This document shows, in pieces, positions 9,313-21,536 of a stretch of 64,000 nucleotides of DNA. Below the pieces are notes generated by a model that was not told the origin of the DNA, made no database searches, and saw nothing but the letters and a program-made list of their open reading frames with translations. The stretch is from contig JAAMEZ010000022.1 in the NCBI GenBank assembly GCA_013322215.1, forward strand, positions 124,001 to 188,000. Direction: 5' to 3'. The position numbers and the translations under genes were made by a program. Origin of the DNA: Martinezella rhizogenes. GTDB taxonomy: Bacteria; Pseudomonadota; Alphaproteobacteria; Rhizobiales; Rhizobiaceae. How positions within the stretch are numbered: the stretch's first letter is position 1; each line of letters begins with the position of its first letter.

Positions 9313-9693
9313 ATGGATATGCGCACTCCTCTGGGCAAAGTCCGCGGTCTCGGTTCCGCCAAGGAAGGCACCGATCATTTCTGGCGCCAGCGCCTGACCG
9401 CCGTTGCCAACGTTCCCCTCTTCCTCTTCTTCGTCATCTTCCTGATCATCTATGCCGGCGCGCCCTATTCGGAAGTCGTGCATGCGATCTCGAACCCGAT
9501 CGTGGCCGTCATCTTCGGCCTGATGGTGATCTCCGGCGTCATTCACATGAAGCTCGGCATGCAGGTCATCATCGAGGACTATGTCCACGGCGAATTCGGC
9601 AAGATCGTCCTTCTCATGCTCAACACGTTTTTCGCGATCGTCATGGCGGGGCTCTGTCTTTTCGCCATTCTGAAGATCGCGTTCGTAGGATAA
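9313..9693 (+). CDS. sdhD: Succinate dehydrogenase hydrophobic anchor subunit
   Basis: Second membrane anchor of complex II. The 126-residue protein begins [19 protein letters not shown] and has three hydrophobic helices (about 30-52, 57-79, 97-122). The [20 protein letters not shown] stretch near 75-94 holds the heme/quinone-region His and the Asp-Tyr of the family. It lies 64 bp after sdhC and eight bases before sdhA. Confidence 0.95.
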   Translation: MDMRTPLGKVRGLGSAKEGTDHFWRQRLTAVANVPLFLFFVIFLIIYAGAPYSEVVHAISNPIVAVIFGLMVISGVIHMKLGMQVIIEDYVHGEFGKIVLLMLNTFFAIVMAGLCLFAILKIAFVG

Positions 9694-9700
9694 TTGCATC

Positions 9701-11557
9701 ATGGCACCGAACTCATCCGCTCAGAATGGGGCTGCCCAGAACGGGAAAGCCTACAAGTACATCGATCACTCCTATGACGTGATCGTCGTCGGCGCCGGCG
9801 GCGCCGGCCTGCGCGCCACGCTCGGCATGGCCGAGCAGGGCTTCCGCACCGCCTGCATCACCAAGGTCTTCCCGACCCGTTCGCACACCGTCGCCGCCCA
9901 GGGCGGCATCGCCGCTTCGCTGCGCAACATGACGCCGGACAGCTGGCAGTGGCACCTCTACGACACCGTCAAGGGTTCCGACTGGCTCGGCGACGTCGAC
10001 GCCATGCAGTACATGGTCATGGAAGCGCCGAAGGCGGTTTACGAACTCGAGCATTACGGCGTGCCCTTCTCGCGCAACGAGGAAGGTAAGATCTATCAGC
10101 GCCCGTTCGGCGGCCACATGCAGAATTACGGCGAGGGACCGCCGGTGCAGCGCACTTGCGCTGCCGCCGACCGCACCGGCCATGCCATCCTGCACACGCT
10201 CTATGGCCAGTCGCTGCGCAACAACGCGGAATTCTTCATCGAGTATTTCGCGCTTGACCTCATCATGTCCGACGACGGCAGCCGCTGCACCGGCGTTGTC
10301 GCCTGGTGCCTCGATGACGGCACGATCCATCGCTTCGCCGCCAAGATGGTGGTGCTGGCAACCGGCGGCTACGGCCGCGCCTATTTCTCGGCGACCTCGG
10401 CCCATACCTGCACCGGCGACGGCGGCGGCATGGTGGCTCGCGCCGGCCTGCCACTGCAGGACATGGAATTCGTTCAGTTCCACCCGACCGGCATCTACGG
10501 TTCGGGATGTCTCATCACCGAAGGCGCCCGCGGCGAAGGCGGCTATCTCGTCAATTCCGAGGGCGAGCGCTTCATGGAGCGCTATGCGCCTTCGGCGAAG
10601 GATCTTGCCTCGCGTGACGTCGTTTCGCGCTGCATGACGCTTGAGATCCGCGAAGGTCGCGGCGTCGGCAAGAACAAGGATCACATCTTCCTGCACCTCG
10701 ACCATCTCGATCCGGCCGTGCTGCATGAGCGCCTTCCCGGCATTTCCGAGAGCGCCCGCATCTTCGCCGGCGTCGACGTGACCCGCGATCCGATCCCGGT
10801 TCTGCCGACCGTTCACTACAATATGGGCGGCATTCCGACGAACTACTGGGGCGAGGTGCTCAACGCCGACAGCAACAATCCCGAGCGCGTGCTGCCAGGC
10901 CTGATGGCCGTCGGCGAAGCCGGCTGCGCTTCAGTGCACGGCGCCAACCGTCTCGGTTCGAACTCGCTGATCGATCTCGTGGTCTTCGGCCGTGCTGCGG
11001 CCATCCGCGCGGGTCAGGTCATCGACCGTGACGGTCCGGTGCCAGCCCTCAATGTTGCGGCTTGCGACAAGATCATGGATCGCTTCGATCGTTTGCGCCA
11101 TGCCAGCGGCTCGACGCCGACGGCGGCGCTTCGCGAGAAGATGCAGCGCGCCATGCAGGAAGATGCCGCCGTGTTCCGCACCCAGGAATCGCTGGAATCC
11201 GGCGTCCGCCGCCTTTCGGAGATCTGGAAGGAAATGGCCGATATCAAGGTCACCGACCGTTCGCTGATCTGGAATTCCGACCTCGTCGAAACGCTCGAAC
11301 TGCACAATCTGATGTCCAACGCCATCACGACGATCTATGGCGCCGAGGCCCGCAAGGAAAGCCGTGGCTCGCATGCCCGCGAGGACTATACCGAGGGCAA
11401 GTTCGCCGGCCGTGACGACGAAAACTGGCGCAAGCATACGCTTGCATGGGTCAACGAGGCAGGCAAGGTGACGCTGGATTATCGTCCGGTTCACACAGAC
11501 CTGATCGCCGAAGGCATCGATCCGCACAAGATCGAGCCGAAGGCACGCGTGTATTGA
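9701..11557 (+). CDS. sdhA: Succinate dehydrogenase flavoprotein subunit
   Basis: Catalytic subunit oxidising succinate to fumarate, with covalently bound FAD, on the cytoplasmic face of the inner membrane. The 618-residue protein has the dinucleotide motif [11 protein letters not shown] (about 29-39), the FAD-attachment His in [11 protein letters not shown] (His62), the [27 protein letters not shown] active-site region (about 262-285) and a C-terminal [23 protein letters not shown] ending. Length fits alphaproteobacterial SdhA. Confidence 0.97.
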   Translation: MAPNSSAQNGAAQNGKAYKYIDHSYDVIVVGAGGAGLRATLGMAEQGFRTACITKVFPTRSHTVAAQGGIAASLRNMTPDSWQWHLYDTVKGSDWLGDVDAMQYMVMEAPKAVYELEHYGVPFSRNEEGKIYQRPFGGHMQNYGEGPPVQRTCAAADRTGHAILHTLYGQSLRNNAEFFIEYFALDLIMSDDGSRCTGVVAWCLDDGTIHRFAAKMVVLATGGYGRAYFSATSAHTCTGDGGGMVARAGLPLQDMEFVQFHPTGIYGSGCLITEGARGEGGYLVNSEGERFMERYAPSAKDLASRDVVSRCMTLEIREGRGVGKNKDHIFLHLDHLDPAVLHERLPGISESARIFAGVDVTRDPIPVLPTVHYNMGGIPTNYWGEVLNADSNNPERVLPGLMAVGEAGCASVHGANRLGSNSLIDLVVFGRAAAIRAGQVIDRDGPVPALNVAACDKIMDRFDRLRHASGSTPTAALREKMQRAMQEDAAVFRTQESLESGVRRLSEIWKEMADIKVTDRSLIWNSDLVETLELHNLMSNAITTIYGAEARKESRGSHAREDYTEGKFAGRDDENWRKHTLAWVNEAGKVTLDYRPVHTDLIAEGIDPHKIEPKARVY

Positions 11558-11574
11558 TCTGAGAGGAACTGACC

Positions 11575-12354
11575 ATGGTTGAACTCGCTCTCCCCAAGAA
11601 CTCTCAGATGCGCGAAGGCAAGGTCTGGCCGAAGCCGGTCGGCGCCAAGAACACGCGCGAATTCCGCGTGTATCGCTGGAGCCCGGATGACGGACAGAAC
11701 CCGAGCATCGATACCTATTATATCGATATCGACGATTGCGGCCCGATGGTGCTCGACGGTCTGCTCTATATCAAGAACAAGATCGATCCGACGCTGACGC
11801 TGCGCCGCTCCTGTCGCGAAGGCATTTGCGGCTCCTGCGCAATGAACATCGACGGCACCAACACGCTCGCCTGCACCAAGGGTCTGGACGAGATCAAGGG
11901 CACGGTGAAAATCTATCCGCTGCCGCACATGCCCGTCGTCAAGGATCTCGTGCCGGATCTGACGAACTTCTATGCCCAGCACCGCTCGATCGAGCCCTGG
12001 CTGAAGACGGTTTCGCCGCCGCCCGCCAAGGAATGGAAGCAGAGCCATGAGGACCGCCTGAAGCTCGACGGTCTCTACGAGTGCATTCTCTGCGCCTGCT
12101 GCTCGACGTCCTGTCCGAGCTACTGGTGGAACGGCGACCGCTATCTCGGCCCAGCTGTCCTCCTGCAGGCCTATCGGTGGCTGATCGACTCGAGAGACGA
12201 AGCCAAGGGCGAGCGCCTCGACAATCTTGAGGATCCCTTCCGCCTTTATCGTTGCCACACGATCATGAACTGCGCCCAGACCTGCCCGAAGGGCCTGAAC
12301 CCGGCCAAGGCAATCGCCGAAATCAAGAAGATGATGGTCGAGCGGCGGGTCTAA
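11575..12354 (+). CDS. sdhB: Succinate dehydrogenase iron-sulfur subunit
   Basis: Carries electrons from SdhA FAD to quinone through three Fe-S clusters. The 259-residue protein has the [2Fe-2S] motif [14 protein letters not shown] near residue 80, followed by the [4Fe-4S] motif [12 protein letters not shown] (about 167-178) and the [3Fe-4S]-type motif near the C-terminus ([11 protein letters not shown]). It starts 17 bases after sdhA and ends the operon. Confidence 0.97.
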   Translation: MVELALPKNSQMREGKVWPKPVGAKNTREFRVYRWSPDDGQNPSIDTYYIDIDDCGPMVLDGLLYIKNKIDPTLTLRRSCREGICGSCAMNIDGTNTLACTKGLDEIKGTVKIYPLPHMPVVKDLVPDLTNFYAQHRSIEPWLKTVSPPPAKEWKQSHEDRLKLDGLYECILCACCSTSCPSYWWNGDRYLGPAVLLQAYRWLIDSRDEAKGERLDNLEDPFRLYRCHTIMNCAQTCPKGLNPAKAIAEIKKMMVERRV

Positions 12355-12371
12355 CCCGCTGCTCCGATCTT

Positions 12372-12407
12372 TTTCGACGCGCCCTCAATGCCTAGGGGGC
12401 GTCGAAA
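12372..12407 (+). terminator. Hairpin after sdhB
   Basis: Inverted repeat TTTCGACGC (12372-12380) and GCGTCGAAA (12399-12407) with extra pairing toward the loop, 18 bases after the sdhB stop. No clear U-run follows, so termination strength is uncertain. Confidence 0.5.
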
Positions 12408-12510
12408 TTCGCCGCTCGCGTCTATTTTACCTCTGGTTCGGTGAGTTGAGCCTTGAAACCACCCGATTCTTGTCCAGCTATGGCTATCCGCAATTTGTGG
12501 CGGTATCGAC

Positions 12511-12538
12511 TTGATTAACCAAAGTGAAATACGATAAT
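12511..12538 (+). promoter_or_regulatory. Candidate promoter of the Omp19-like gene
   Basis: TTGATT (12511-12516), a 16-bp spacer and GATAAT (12533-12538) resemble a sigma-70 type promoter, about 60 bases ahead of the start at 12602. Seen by eye only. Confidence 0.4.
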
Positions 12539-12601
12539 TCGGACATCATTAAACATCACTTTGCAGATGTCAGCGGTGGACAATCATTTAGGAGTGTGAT
12601 G

Positions 12602-13126
12602 ATGCGGTTTAGATATGCAGTGACGGCTGCGGCGATTGGGCTGTCGCTTGCCGGTTGCCAGCGCACGGCATACAACAACGACAGTTATTCTGCCCCGCCA
12701 CTGCAGGCCCAGCCTGTTCCTTCCGTACAATCCAGCCAGCTTCCGCCCGCAGGCGCCGGCAACGGCTCGCAATTCCCTGCCGCTCCGGCGGGCGCGCCGA
12801 ATGCGGCCAATCCGGCACAGCAGCAGGCGATGGCGGCTTCCGCCATGGATGTCACGAAGGAATCGATGGTCGGCAGCTGGAAGGTCAGCAACGGCGGATC
12901 GAGCTGCGACATGTTCCTGACGCTGACCAACCTTGGCAGCGGCTCGCGCGGTGGTACCCGTGGCTGCGCAGGCGAGCTGACCTCGATGGGGTCGTGGGAA
13001 GTGTCCGGTAAGCAGGTTCTCCTGAAAAACCGTGACGGCTCGACGATCGGTACGGTCTACAAGACGGCCGATTCGCGCTTTGACGGCTCGACCGCTTCCG
13101 GCCAGCCGCTCAGCCTCAGCCGATAA
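12602..13126 (+). CDS. Omp19/AprI-Inh family lipoprotein
   Basis: Outer-membrane lipoprotein of the protease-inhibitor Inh/Omp19 family. From the ATG at 12602 the protein has 174 residues, a short signal peptide and the lipobox LAGC with lipidated Cys19. A Pro/Ala/Gln-rich linker (about 20-80) leads to an Inh-type beta-barrel domain: [18 protein letters not shown], then [20 protein letters not shown], and an [17 protein letters not shown] ending like Brucella Omp19. Two Cys in the domain can form the family disulfide. AGGAG at 12590-12594 supports this start or the adjacent ATG at 12599 over the upstream in-frame codon at 12524. Inhibition of host or bacterial proteases is inferred from Omp19. 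Confidence 0.82.
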   Translation: MRFRYAVTAAAIGLSLAGCQRTAYNNDSYSAPPLQAQPVPSVQSSQLPPAGAGNGSQFPAAPAGAPNAANPAQQQAMAASAMDVTKESMVGSWKVSNGGSSCDMFLTLTNLGSGSRGGTRGCAGELTSMGSWEVSGKQVLLKNRDGSTIGTVYKTADSRFDGSTASGQPLSLSR

Positions 13127-13138
13127 GCTTATTTGAAA

Positions 13139-13170
13139 GGGGCGGCACCCTTTGGGTGCGCCCCCATTTT
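13139..13170 (+). terminator. Rho-independent terminator after the Omp19-like gene
   Basis: GC-rich stem GGGGCGGCACCC (13139-13150) and GGGTGCGCCCCC (13154-13165) around a TTT loop, followed by ATTTT. It starts 13 bases after the stop codon. Confidence 0.8.
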
Positions 13171-13190
13171 GCACAGGCGGATATTTCCCC

Positions 13191-14354
13191 ATGCAGCCCA
13201 TGCCAGATTATTCGATCAGCGTCTGCGAACAGCTGAAGGCGCTGACGGCGTCCGGATCCCTTCAAGTGGATTCGGCGCAGATGGATGTGGCGAAAATGCT
13301 GGACCGCGTGCTTGCCGATCTCAAGCGAAAGAAACCGGCCGCAAAATCCAGCGCGCTTGGCTGGATGTTTGCCGCGCGCAAGAAATCGGCCGAGACGATC
13401 AAGGGTCTCTATATTCACGGCAGCGTCGGCCGCGGCAAGACCATGTTGATGGACATGTTCTTCTCGATGGCGCCGTGCCGGAAGAAGCGCCGGGCGCATT
13501 TTTTCGAGTTCATGACCGATGTGCACAACCGGATTGCGGCGCAGCGGCTGAAATTCAAGAACGGCGAAACGAAGCAGGCCGACCCCATACCGCCTGTTGC
13601 CGCCGATCTCTACGCCGAGGCCGAGCTGCTGTGCTTCGACGAATTCACCGTCACCGATATCGCCGATGCGATGATCCTGTCGCGGCTGTTTTCCGAGCTG
13701 TTCTCGCTCGGCTGCGTGCTGATCGCGACGTCGAACGTCGAGCCCGACAATCTCTATCGTGATGGGCTCAATCGCGGCCTCTTCCTGCCGTTCATCGATC
13801 TCCTGAAGAAGCATGTCGATGTGGTGACGCTGGATTCGCCGACCGATTACCGCATGGAGAAGCTGAACAGCCAGCCAGTCTATCTGACGCCGCTCGATCA
13901 GCGGGCAGAGATGGCGATGGATGCCTCCTGGATGCAGGCGCTGCACGGGCGCAAGGCGCAGCCGGCGGAGATCCCGATGAAGGGGCGCTCCATCCATGTG
14001 CCGCTCGCCGTCGACCGCATGGCGCGCTTTTCCTTTGCCGACCTCTGTGACGCGCCGCTCGGGCCTGCCGATTTCCTCGCCATCGCCGAACGCTTCGATA
14101 CGATCTTCCTCGATCGCGTGCCGAAGCTCGGGCCGGACAAGCGCAACCAGACGAAGCGCTTCATCATTCTCATAGACACGCTCTACGATCATAACATCCG
14201 CCTTTATGTGTCTGCGGCTGCCATGCCGGAGGATCTTCTGGAGGAGCGGCGGGGGACCGAAGGCTTTGAATTCGACCGTACCGCGTCACGGCTTTTCGAG
14301 ATGCGCAGTGCGGAATATCTGGCCCAGACTCCGGCCAGGCGCGCGGCCGAGTAA
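13191..14354 (+). CDS. zapE: Cell division protein ZapE (AFG1-like ATPase)
   Basis: AAA-type ATPase of the ZapE/AFG1 family, implicated in cell division and membrane-protein quality control. From the ATG at 13191 it has 387 residues. The Walker A motif GSVGRGKT is at about 77-84, the Walker B motif LLCFDEFTVTDIADAM near 145-160, and the typical IATSNVEPDNLYRDGLNR segment follows near 177. In-frame start codons at 13152 (inside the preceding terminator, so unlikely) and 13200 are the alternatives. A strong hairpin terminator follows the gene. The zapE-mdh neighbourhood is common in rhizobia. Confidence 0.92.
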   Translation: MQPMPDYSISVCEQLKALTASGSLQVDSAQMDVAKMLDRVLADLKRKKPAAKSSALGWMFAARKKSAETIKGLYIHGSVGRGKTMLMDMFFSMAPCRKKRRAHFFEFMTDVHNRIAAQRLKFKNGETKQADPIPPVAADLYAEAELLCFDEFTVTDIADAMILSRLFSELFSLGCVLIATSNVEPDNLYRDGLNRGLFLPFIDLLKKHVDVVTLDSPTDYRMEKLNSQPVYLTPLDQRAEMAMDASWMQALHGRKAQPAEIPMKGRSIHVPLAVDRMARFSFADLCDAPLGPADFLAIAERFDTIFLDRVPKLGPDKRNQTKRFIILIDTLYDHNIRLYVSAAAMPEDLLEERRGTEGFEFDRTASRLFEMRSAEYLAQTPARRAAE

Positions 14355-14368
14355 CAATTCGGTGACAG

Positions 14369-14396
14369 AATATCTTACGTTTACGTAAGATATTTT
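14369..14396 (+). terminator. Rho-independent terminator after zapE
   Basis: Perfect stem ATATCTTACG (14370-14379) and CGTAAGATAT (14384-14393), loop TTTA, extended by an A-T pair and followed by a T run. It separates zapE from mdh. Confidence 0.8.
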
Positions 14397-14432
14397 CGAT
14401 CTAACCGATTGAAATTCCTGATCCAAAAATAA

Positions 14433-15497
<1,065 letters not shown>

Positions 15498-15524
15498 TCT
15501 CCGCCTTCCAACAGGGATAGACCC

Positions 15525-16718
<1,194 letters not shown>

Positions 16719-16723
16719 TCGGG

Positions 16724-17215
16724 ATGGCTGCTTCCTTCGCTCCAACGGCTGCTCATCTTCGCCTCGGTGCCTTTGCCGGCACCTGGGAAGGGGAAGAGCA
16801 TGTCGCGGCTTCGGCCTGGACGAAGGCAGGCACGGCAACCGCGCGCCTCACGGCCGAGTGTCTGTTCGGCGGATTTTTCGTCGAACAGCGCTACATGCAG
16901 ATGCGGGACGGAACCGCATCGTTCGAAGCCCGGAACATTCTCGGCTTCGACGCTGCGGATCAGGCCTACAAGCTCTATCAGTTCGATACCGTGGGCTTTA
17001 CGCCCGCCGCGCCGGCCTCCGGCGAGTGGATCGACGACAAGCTTGTTCTGACCAAGGTTTCGCCGCGCGGTCAGCAGCGCACTCTCTTTCAGTTCGAAAA
17101 TGAAGACTGCTACCGCATGGGCGTCACTTTTGCGCCCGCCGGCAGCGATACATGGCAGGAGGTTGTCAGCGGCTTATATCGTCGCGTTGCCTCCGCGTCT
17201 TCCAACCTCTCGTAA
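16724..17215 (+). CDS. DUF1579-like protein inserted between sucC and sucD
   Basis: Cytosolic protein of 163 residues without signal peptide. The sequence [18 protein letters not shown] (about 15-32), [13 protein letters not shown], a beta-rich middle and [13 protein letters not shown] near the end suggest the DUF1579 / lipocalin-like fold; no catalytic motif is visible. It starts five bases after the sucC stop and ends 12 bases before sucD, so it must be cotranscribed with both. GC-rich codon use resembles its neighbours, which argues against very recent transfer. Function unknown. Confidence 0.7.
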   Translation: MAASFAPTAAHLRLGAFAGTWEGEEHVAASAWTKAGTATARLTAECLFGGFFVEQRYMQMRDGTASFEARNILGFDAADQAYKLYQFDTVGFTPAAPASGEWIDDKLVLTKVSPRGQQRTLFQFENEDCYRMGVTFAPAGSDTWQEVVSGLYRRVASASSNLS

Positions 17216-17227
17216 CAAAGGCCTCGC

Positions 17228-18130
17228 ATGTCTATTCTCATCAACAAAGACACCAAGGTTCTGGTTCAGGGCCTGACCGGCAAGACCGGTACCTTCCACA
17301 CCGAACAGGCGCTTGCCTATCACGGCACGAAGATGGTCGGCGGTATCCACCCTTCCAAGGGCGGTGAAACCTGGACCGGCAAGGACGGCGAAAAGCTGCC
17401 GATCTTCAAGTCCGTCGCCGAAGGCAAGGATGCCACCGGCGCCAACGCCTCGGTCATCTACGTGCCGCCGGCAGGCGCTGCGGCTGCGATCCTCGAAGCG
17501 ATCGACGCTGAAATCCCGCTGATCGTCTGCATCACGGAAGGCATTCCGGTTGCCGACATGGTCAAGGTCAAGGACCGCCTGATCAAGTCGAAGTCGCGCC
17601 TGATCGGACCGAACTGCCCGGGCGTTCTGACCCCGAACGAGTGCAAGATCGGCATCATGCCGGGCTCCATCTTCAAGAAGGGCTCCGTCGGCGTTCTCTC
17701 GCGTTCCGGCACGCTCACCTACGAGGCCGTGTTCCAGACTACCAATGAAGGCCTCGGCCAAACGACGGCTGTCGGCATCGGCGGCGACCCGGTCAAGGGC
17801 ACCGAATTCATCGACATTCTCGAGATGTTCCTCGCGGACGACGAAACCAAGTCGATCATCATGATCGGCGAAATCGGCGGCTCGGCTGAAGAAGAAGCCG
17901 CGCAGTTCCTCAAGGACGAAGCCAAGAAGGGCCGCAAGAAGCCGATGGTCGGTTTCATCGCCGGCCGCACGGCACCTCCCGGCCGCACCATGGGCCATGC
18001 CGGCGCCGTGATTTCCGGCGGCAAGGGCGGCGCGGAAGACAAGATCGCGGCGATGGAAGCGGCGGGCATTCGCGTGTCGCCGTCGCCGGCGCGTCTCGGC
18101 AAGACGCTGGTGGAAGTCCTGAAGGGCTGA
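17228..18130 (+). CDS. sucD: Succinyl-CoA synthetase alpha subunit
   Basis: Carries the phosphohistidine of succinyl-CoA synthetase and binds CoA. The 300-residue protein starts [21 protein letters not shown], has [20 protein letters not shown] near 123-142, and the active-site His in [14 protein letters not shown] near 248-261. Follows the DUF1579-like gene by 12 bases. Confidence 0.97.
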   Translation: MSILINKDTKVLVQGLTGKTGTFHTEQALAYHGTKMVGGIHPSKGGETWTGKDGEKLPIFKSVAEGKDATGANASVIYVPPAGAAAAILEAIDAEIPLIVCITEGIPVADMVKVKDRLIKSKSRLIGPNCPGVLTPNECKIGIMPGSIFKKGSVGVLSRSGTLTYEAVFQTTNEGLGQTTAVGIGGDPVKGTEFIDILEMFLADDETKSIIMIGEIGGSAEEEAAQFLKDEAKKGRKKPMVGFIAGRTAPPGRTMGHAGAVISGGKGGAEDKIAAMEAAGIRVSPSPARLGKTLVEVLKG

Positions 18131-18305
18131 GCCTACTTCATAGCAAGGCCGGACGGGGCGGCATCCGCTTGTCCCGTCTGGTTTCGACACTCGCAAGTGC
18201 ATACATGCGGCCTTGACGGCCGCGAACGAAATACGGTCGCCGGGGATCCGAAAACCGGCAATGCAAACAAGTTGGGAGACGGGCGAGAGCGCCCGCAGAT
18301 TCACC

Positions 18306-21290
18306 ATGGCAAGGCAAGAAGCCAACGAGCAATTTCAGATCACCTCGTTCCTGGATGGCGCCAACGCTGCCTATATCGAGCAGCTCTACGCGCGCTACGA
18401 GGACGATCCTTCATCGGTCTCCGACGAATGGCGGTCTTTCTTCAAGGCGCTCGAGGATAGCCCCGACGATGTGAAGAGAGCGGCCAAGGGCGCCTCCTGG
18501 CAGCGCAAGAACTGGCCGATGCCGGCAAAGGGCGATCTGGTTTCCGCGCTCGACGGCGACTGGGGCGTTGTCGAGAAGGTCATCGAAACCAAGCTGAAGG
18601 CGAAGGCCGAAACCGCCGGTACGCCGGCGAGCGCCACCGACGTCCTGCAGGCGACGCGCGATAGCGTCCGCGCCATCATGATGATCCGCGCCTATCGCAT
18701 GCGCGGCCACCTGCATGCCAAGCTCGACCCGCTCGGCATCGCCGCGCCGGTCGAAGACTACAAGGAGCTGTCGCCGGAAGCCTATGGCTTCACCGAGGCC
18801 GACTTCGACCGCAAGATCTTCATCGACAACGTGCTCGGCCTCGAATTCGCGACCATCCGCGAGATGATCGAGATCCTCGAGCGCACCTACTGCTCCACCC
18901 TCGGCGTCGAATTCATGCACATCTCCAACCCGGAGGAAAAGGCATGGATTCAGGAGCGCATCGAAGGTCCGGATAAGGGTATCGCCTTCAATCCAGAGCG
19001 CAAGAAGGCCATCCTCCAGAAGGTCATCGAAGCCGAAGGCTATGAGCAGTTCCTCGACGTCAAGTTCAAGGGCACCAAGCGCTTCGGCCTCGATGGCGGC
19101 GAATCGCTGATCCCGGCGCTCGAACAGATTCTGAAGAGCGGCAGCCAGCTCGGCCTCAGGGAAGCCGTGTTCGGCATGGCCCACCGCGGCCGCCTCAACG
19201 TGCTGTCCCAGGTCATGGGCAAGCCGCATCGCGCCATCTTCCACGAATTCAAGGGCGGCTCCTACGCGCCTGACGAAGTCGAAGGTTCGGGTGATGTGAA
19301 GTACCATCTCGGTGCGTCTTCGGACCGAGATTTCGACGGCGCCAAGGTGCACGTCTCGCTGACGGCAAACCCGTCGCATCTGGAAATCGTCAATCCTGTC
19401 GTCATGGGCAAGGCTCGCGCCAAGCAGGACATGGGAGCGACACAGTGGGACGGCGACATCATCCCGTTGTCCGAACGCGCCAAGGTCGTGCCGCTGCTGA
19501 TCCATGGTGATGCGGCTTTCGCCGGCCAGGGCGTCGTTGCCGAAATCCTCGGCCTTTCCGGTCTGCGCGGCCATCGCGTTGCCGGCACGATGCACGTCAT
19601 CATCAACAACCAGATCGGTTTCACCACCAATCCGGCCTTCTCGCGTTCGTCGCCGTATCCGTCCGACGTCGCCAAGATGATCGAAGCGCCGATCTTCCAC
19701 GTCAACGGCGACGATCCGGAAGCGGTCGTCTATGCCGCGAAGATCGCGACCGAATTCCGCATGAAGTTCCACAAGCCCGTTGTGGTCGACCTCTTCTGCT
19801 ACCGCCGCTACGGCCACAATGAAGGCGACGAGCCGTCCTTCACGCAGCCGAACATGTACAAGGTTATCCGCGCCCACAAGACGGTGCTGCAGCTCTATTC
19901 GCAGCGGCTGATCAGCGAAGGCGTGCTGACCGAAGGCGAAGTCGAGAAGATGAAGGCCGATTGGCGCGCCCACCTCGAGCAGGAGTTCGAGGCCGGCCAG
20001 TCCTACAAGCCGAACAAGGCCGACTGGCTTGACGGCGAGTGGTCCGGCCTGCACACGGCCGACAATGCCGACGAGCAGCGCCGCGGCAAGACCGCCGTGC
20101 CGATGAAGGCGCTGAAGGAAATCGGCCGCAAGCTGTCGGAAATTCCGGCCGGCTTCCATGCGCACCGCACCATCCAGCGCTTCATGGAAAACCGCGCCAA
20201 CATGGTGCAGACGGGCGAGGGCATCGATTGGGCCATGGCGGAAGCCCTGGCATTCGGTTCGCTCGTGGTGGATGGCCACAAGATCCGTCTGTCCGGTCAG
20301 GATTGCGAACGCGGCACCTTCTCGCAGCGTCATTCGGTTCTCTACGATCAGGAGACCGAAGAGCGCTACATCCCGCTCGCCAACCTCTCGCCGACCCAGG
20401 CCCGCTACGAAGTCATCAACTCGATGCTGTCGGAAGAAGCGGTTCTCGGCTTCGAATACGGTTATTCGCTCGCCCGTCCGAATGCGCTGACCCTCTGGGA
20501 AGCCCAGTTCGGCGACTTCGCCAACGGTGCGCAGGTCGTCTTCGACCAGTTCATCTCGTCGGGCGAACGCAAGTGGCTGCGCATGTCCGGCCTCGTCTGC
20601 CTGCTGCCGCATGGCTATGAAGGTCAGGGTCCGGAACACTCTTCGGCTCGTCTGGAACGCTATCTGCAGCTCTGCGCCGAAGACAACATGCAGGTCGCCA
20701 ACGTCACGACGCCGGCGAACTACTTCCATATCCTGCGCCGTCAGCTGAAGCGCGACTTCCGCAAGCCGCTGATCCTGATGACGCCGAAGTCGCTGCTGCG
20801 CCACAAGCGCGCCGTATCGACGCTTGCGGAGATGGCGGGCGAAAGCTCCTTCCACCGCCTGTTGTGGGACGATGCGGAACTGATCAAGGACAGCCCGATC
20901 AAGCTGCAGAAGGACAACAAGATCCGTCGCGTCGTCATCTGCTCGGGCAAGGTCTATTACGATCTCCTGGAAGAGCGCGAGAAGCGCGGCATCGACGATA
21001 TCTACCTGCTGCGCATCGAACAGCTCTATCCGTTCCCGGCCAAGGCGCTCATCAACGAGCTCAGCCGCTTCCGCAACGCGGAAATGGTCTGGTGCCAGGA
21101 AGAGCCGAAGAACATGGGCGCATGGTCCTTCATCGATCCTTATCTGGAATGGGTGCTCGCCCATATCGATGCCAAGTACCAGCGCGTTCGCTACACCGGC
21201 CGTCCGGCTGCCGCCTCTCCGGCGACGGGCCTGATGTCCAAGCATCTGTCGCAGCTTGCGGCGTTCCTCGAGGACGCGCTCGGCGGTTGA
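18306..21290 (+). CDS. sucA: 2-oxoglutarate dehydrogenase E1 component
   Basis: Thiamine-diphosphate-dependent decarboxylase of the 2-oxoglutarate dehydrogenase complex. From the ATG at 18306 it has 994 residues and begins MARQEANEQFQITSFLDGAN, as in other rhizobial E1 proteins; an in-frame ATG at 18213 adds 31 unconserved residues and is rejected. Motifs include HRGRLNVLSQVMGKP near 298, IHGDAAFAGQGVVAE near 400, and HVIINNQIGFTTNP near 432, which fit the thiamine site. A 175-bp gap follows sucD, enough for a separate promoter. Confidence 0.96.
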   Translation: MARQEANEQFQITSFLDGANAAYIEQLYARYEDDPSSVSDEWRSFFKALEDSPDDVKRAAKGASWQRKNWPMPAKGDLVSALDGDWGVVEKVIETKLKAKAETAGTPASATDVLQATRDSVRAIMMIRAYRMRGHLHAKLDPLGIAAPVEDYKELSPEAYGFTEADFDRKIFIDNVLGLEFATIREMIEILERTYCSTLGVEFMHISNPEEKAWIQERIEGPDKGIAFNPERKKAILQKVIEAEGYEQFLDVKFKGTKRFGLDGGESLIPALEQILKSGSQLGLREAVFGMAHRGRLNVLSQVMGKPHRAIFHEFKGGSYAPDEVEGSGDVKYHLGASSDRDFDGAKVHVSLTANPSHLEIVNPVVMGKARAKQDMGATQWDGDIIPLSERAKVVPLLIHGDAAFAGQGVVAEILGLSGLRGHRVAGTMHVIINNQIGFTTNPAFSRSSPYPSDVAKMIEAPIFHVNGDDPEAVVYAAKIATEFRMKFHKPVVVDLFCYRRYGHNEGDEPSFTQPNMYKVIRAHKTVLQLYSQRLISEGVLTEGEVEKMKADWRAHLEQEFEAGQSYKPNKADWLDGEWSGLHTADNADEQRRGKTAVPMKALKEIGRKLSEIPAGFHAHRTIQRFMENRANMVQTGEGIDWAMAEALAFGSLVVDGHKIRLSGQDCERGTFSQRHSVLYDQETEERYIPLANLSPTQARYEVINSMLSEEAVLGFEYGYSLARPNALTLWEAQFGDFANGAQVVFDQFISSGERKWLRMSGLVCLLPHGYEGQGPEHSSARLERYLQLCAEDNMQVANVTTPANYFHILRRQLKRDFRKPLILMTPKSLLRHKRAVSTLAEMAGESSFHRLLWDDAELIKDSPIKLQKDNKIRRVVICSGKVYYDLLEEREKRGIDDIYLLRIEQLYPFPAKALINELSRFRNAEMVWCQEEPKNMGAWSFIDPYLEWVLAHIDAKYQRVRYTGRPAAASPATGLMSKHLSQLAAFLEDALGG

Positions 21291-21536
21291 GGGGTTGCGC
21301 GATGACGCGTTTTCGTTTGAAAATCGCGGCGTCGCGCCCCAGCCTTCCGCATGATGCGACGGGGGAGAACATGGCCGTCATGCAGCAACATGCCGCCTAT
21401 CGCCGCAATCAAGCAAATGCCCGGTCGACCGCTATGGTCGTTCGGGCGCTTGCGCCGCGGCGCATCACCCGTCCCCCGGCCGTCTGTCGCCGGAATTCCA
21501 TCCAACTCATAAAGACGAAAAATCAGGATTTGAACA
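21291..21536. other. Gap between sucA and sucB
   Basis: About 246 bases with no convincing gene; an open frame from the sucA overlap runs through but has no family features. An AT-richer stretch with GGATTTG sits just ahead of the sucB ATG as the ribosome site. No clear terminator or promoter seen. Confidence 0.4.

Noticed and set aside
18213..18305. Extended N-terminus for sucA
   Set aside because: The extra 31 residues are unlike rhizobial E1 proteins, which begin at MARQEANEQ; the ATG at 18306 gives the usual 994 residues.
18411..21245. 944-codon minus-strand frame opposite sucA
   Set aside because: Shadow of the sucA coding frame: low complexity, no recognisable motifs and no ribosome site or promoter of its own.
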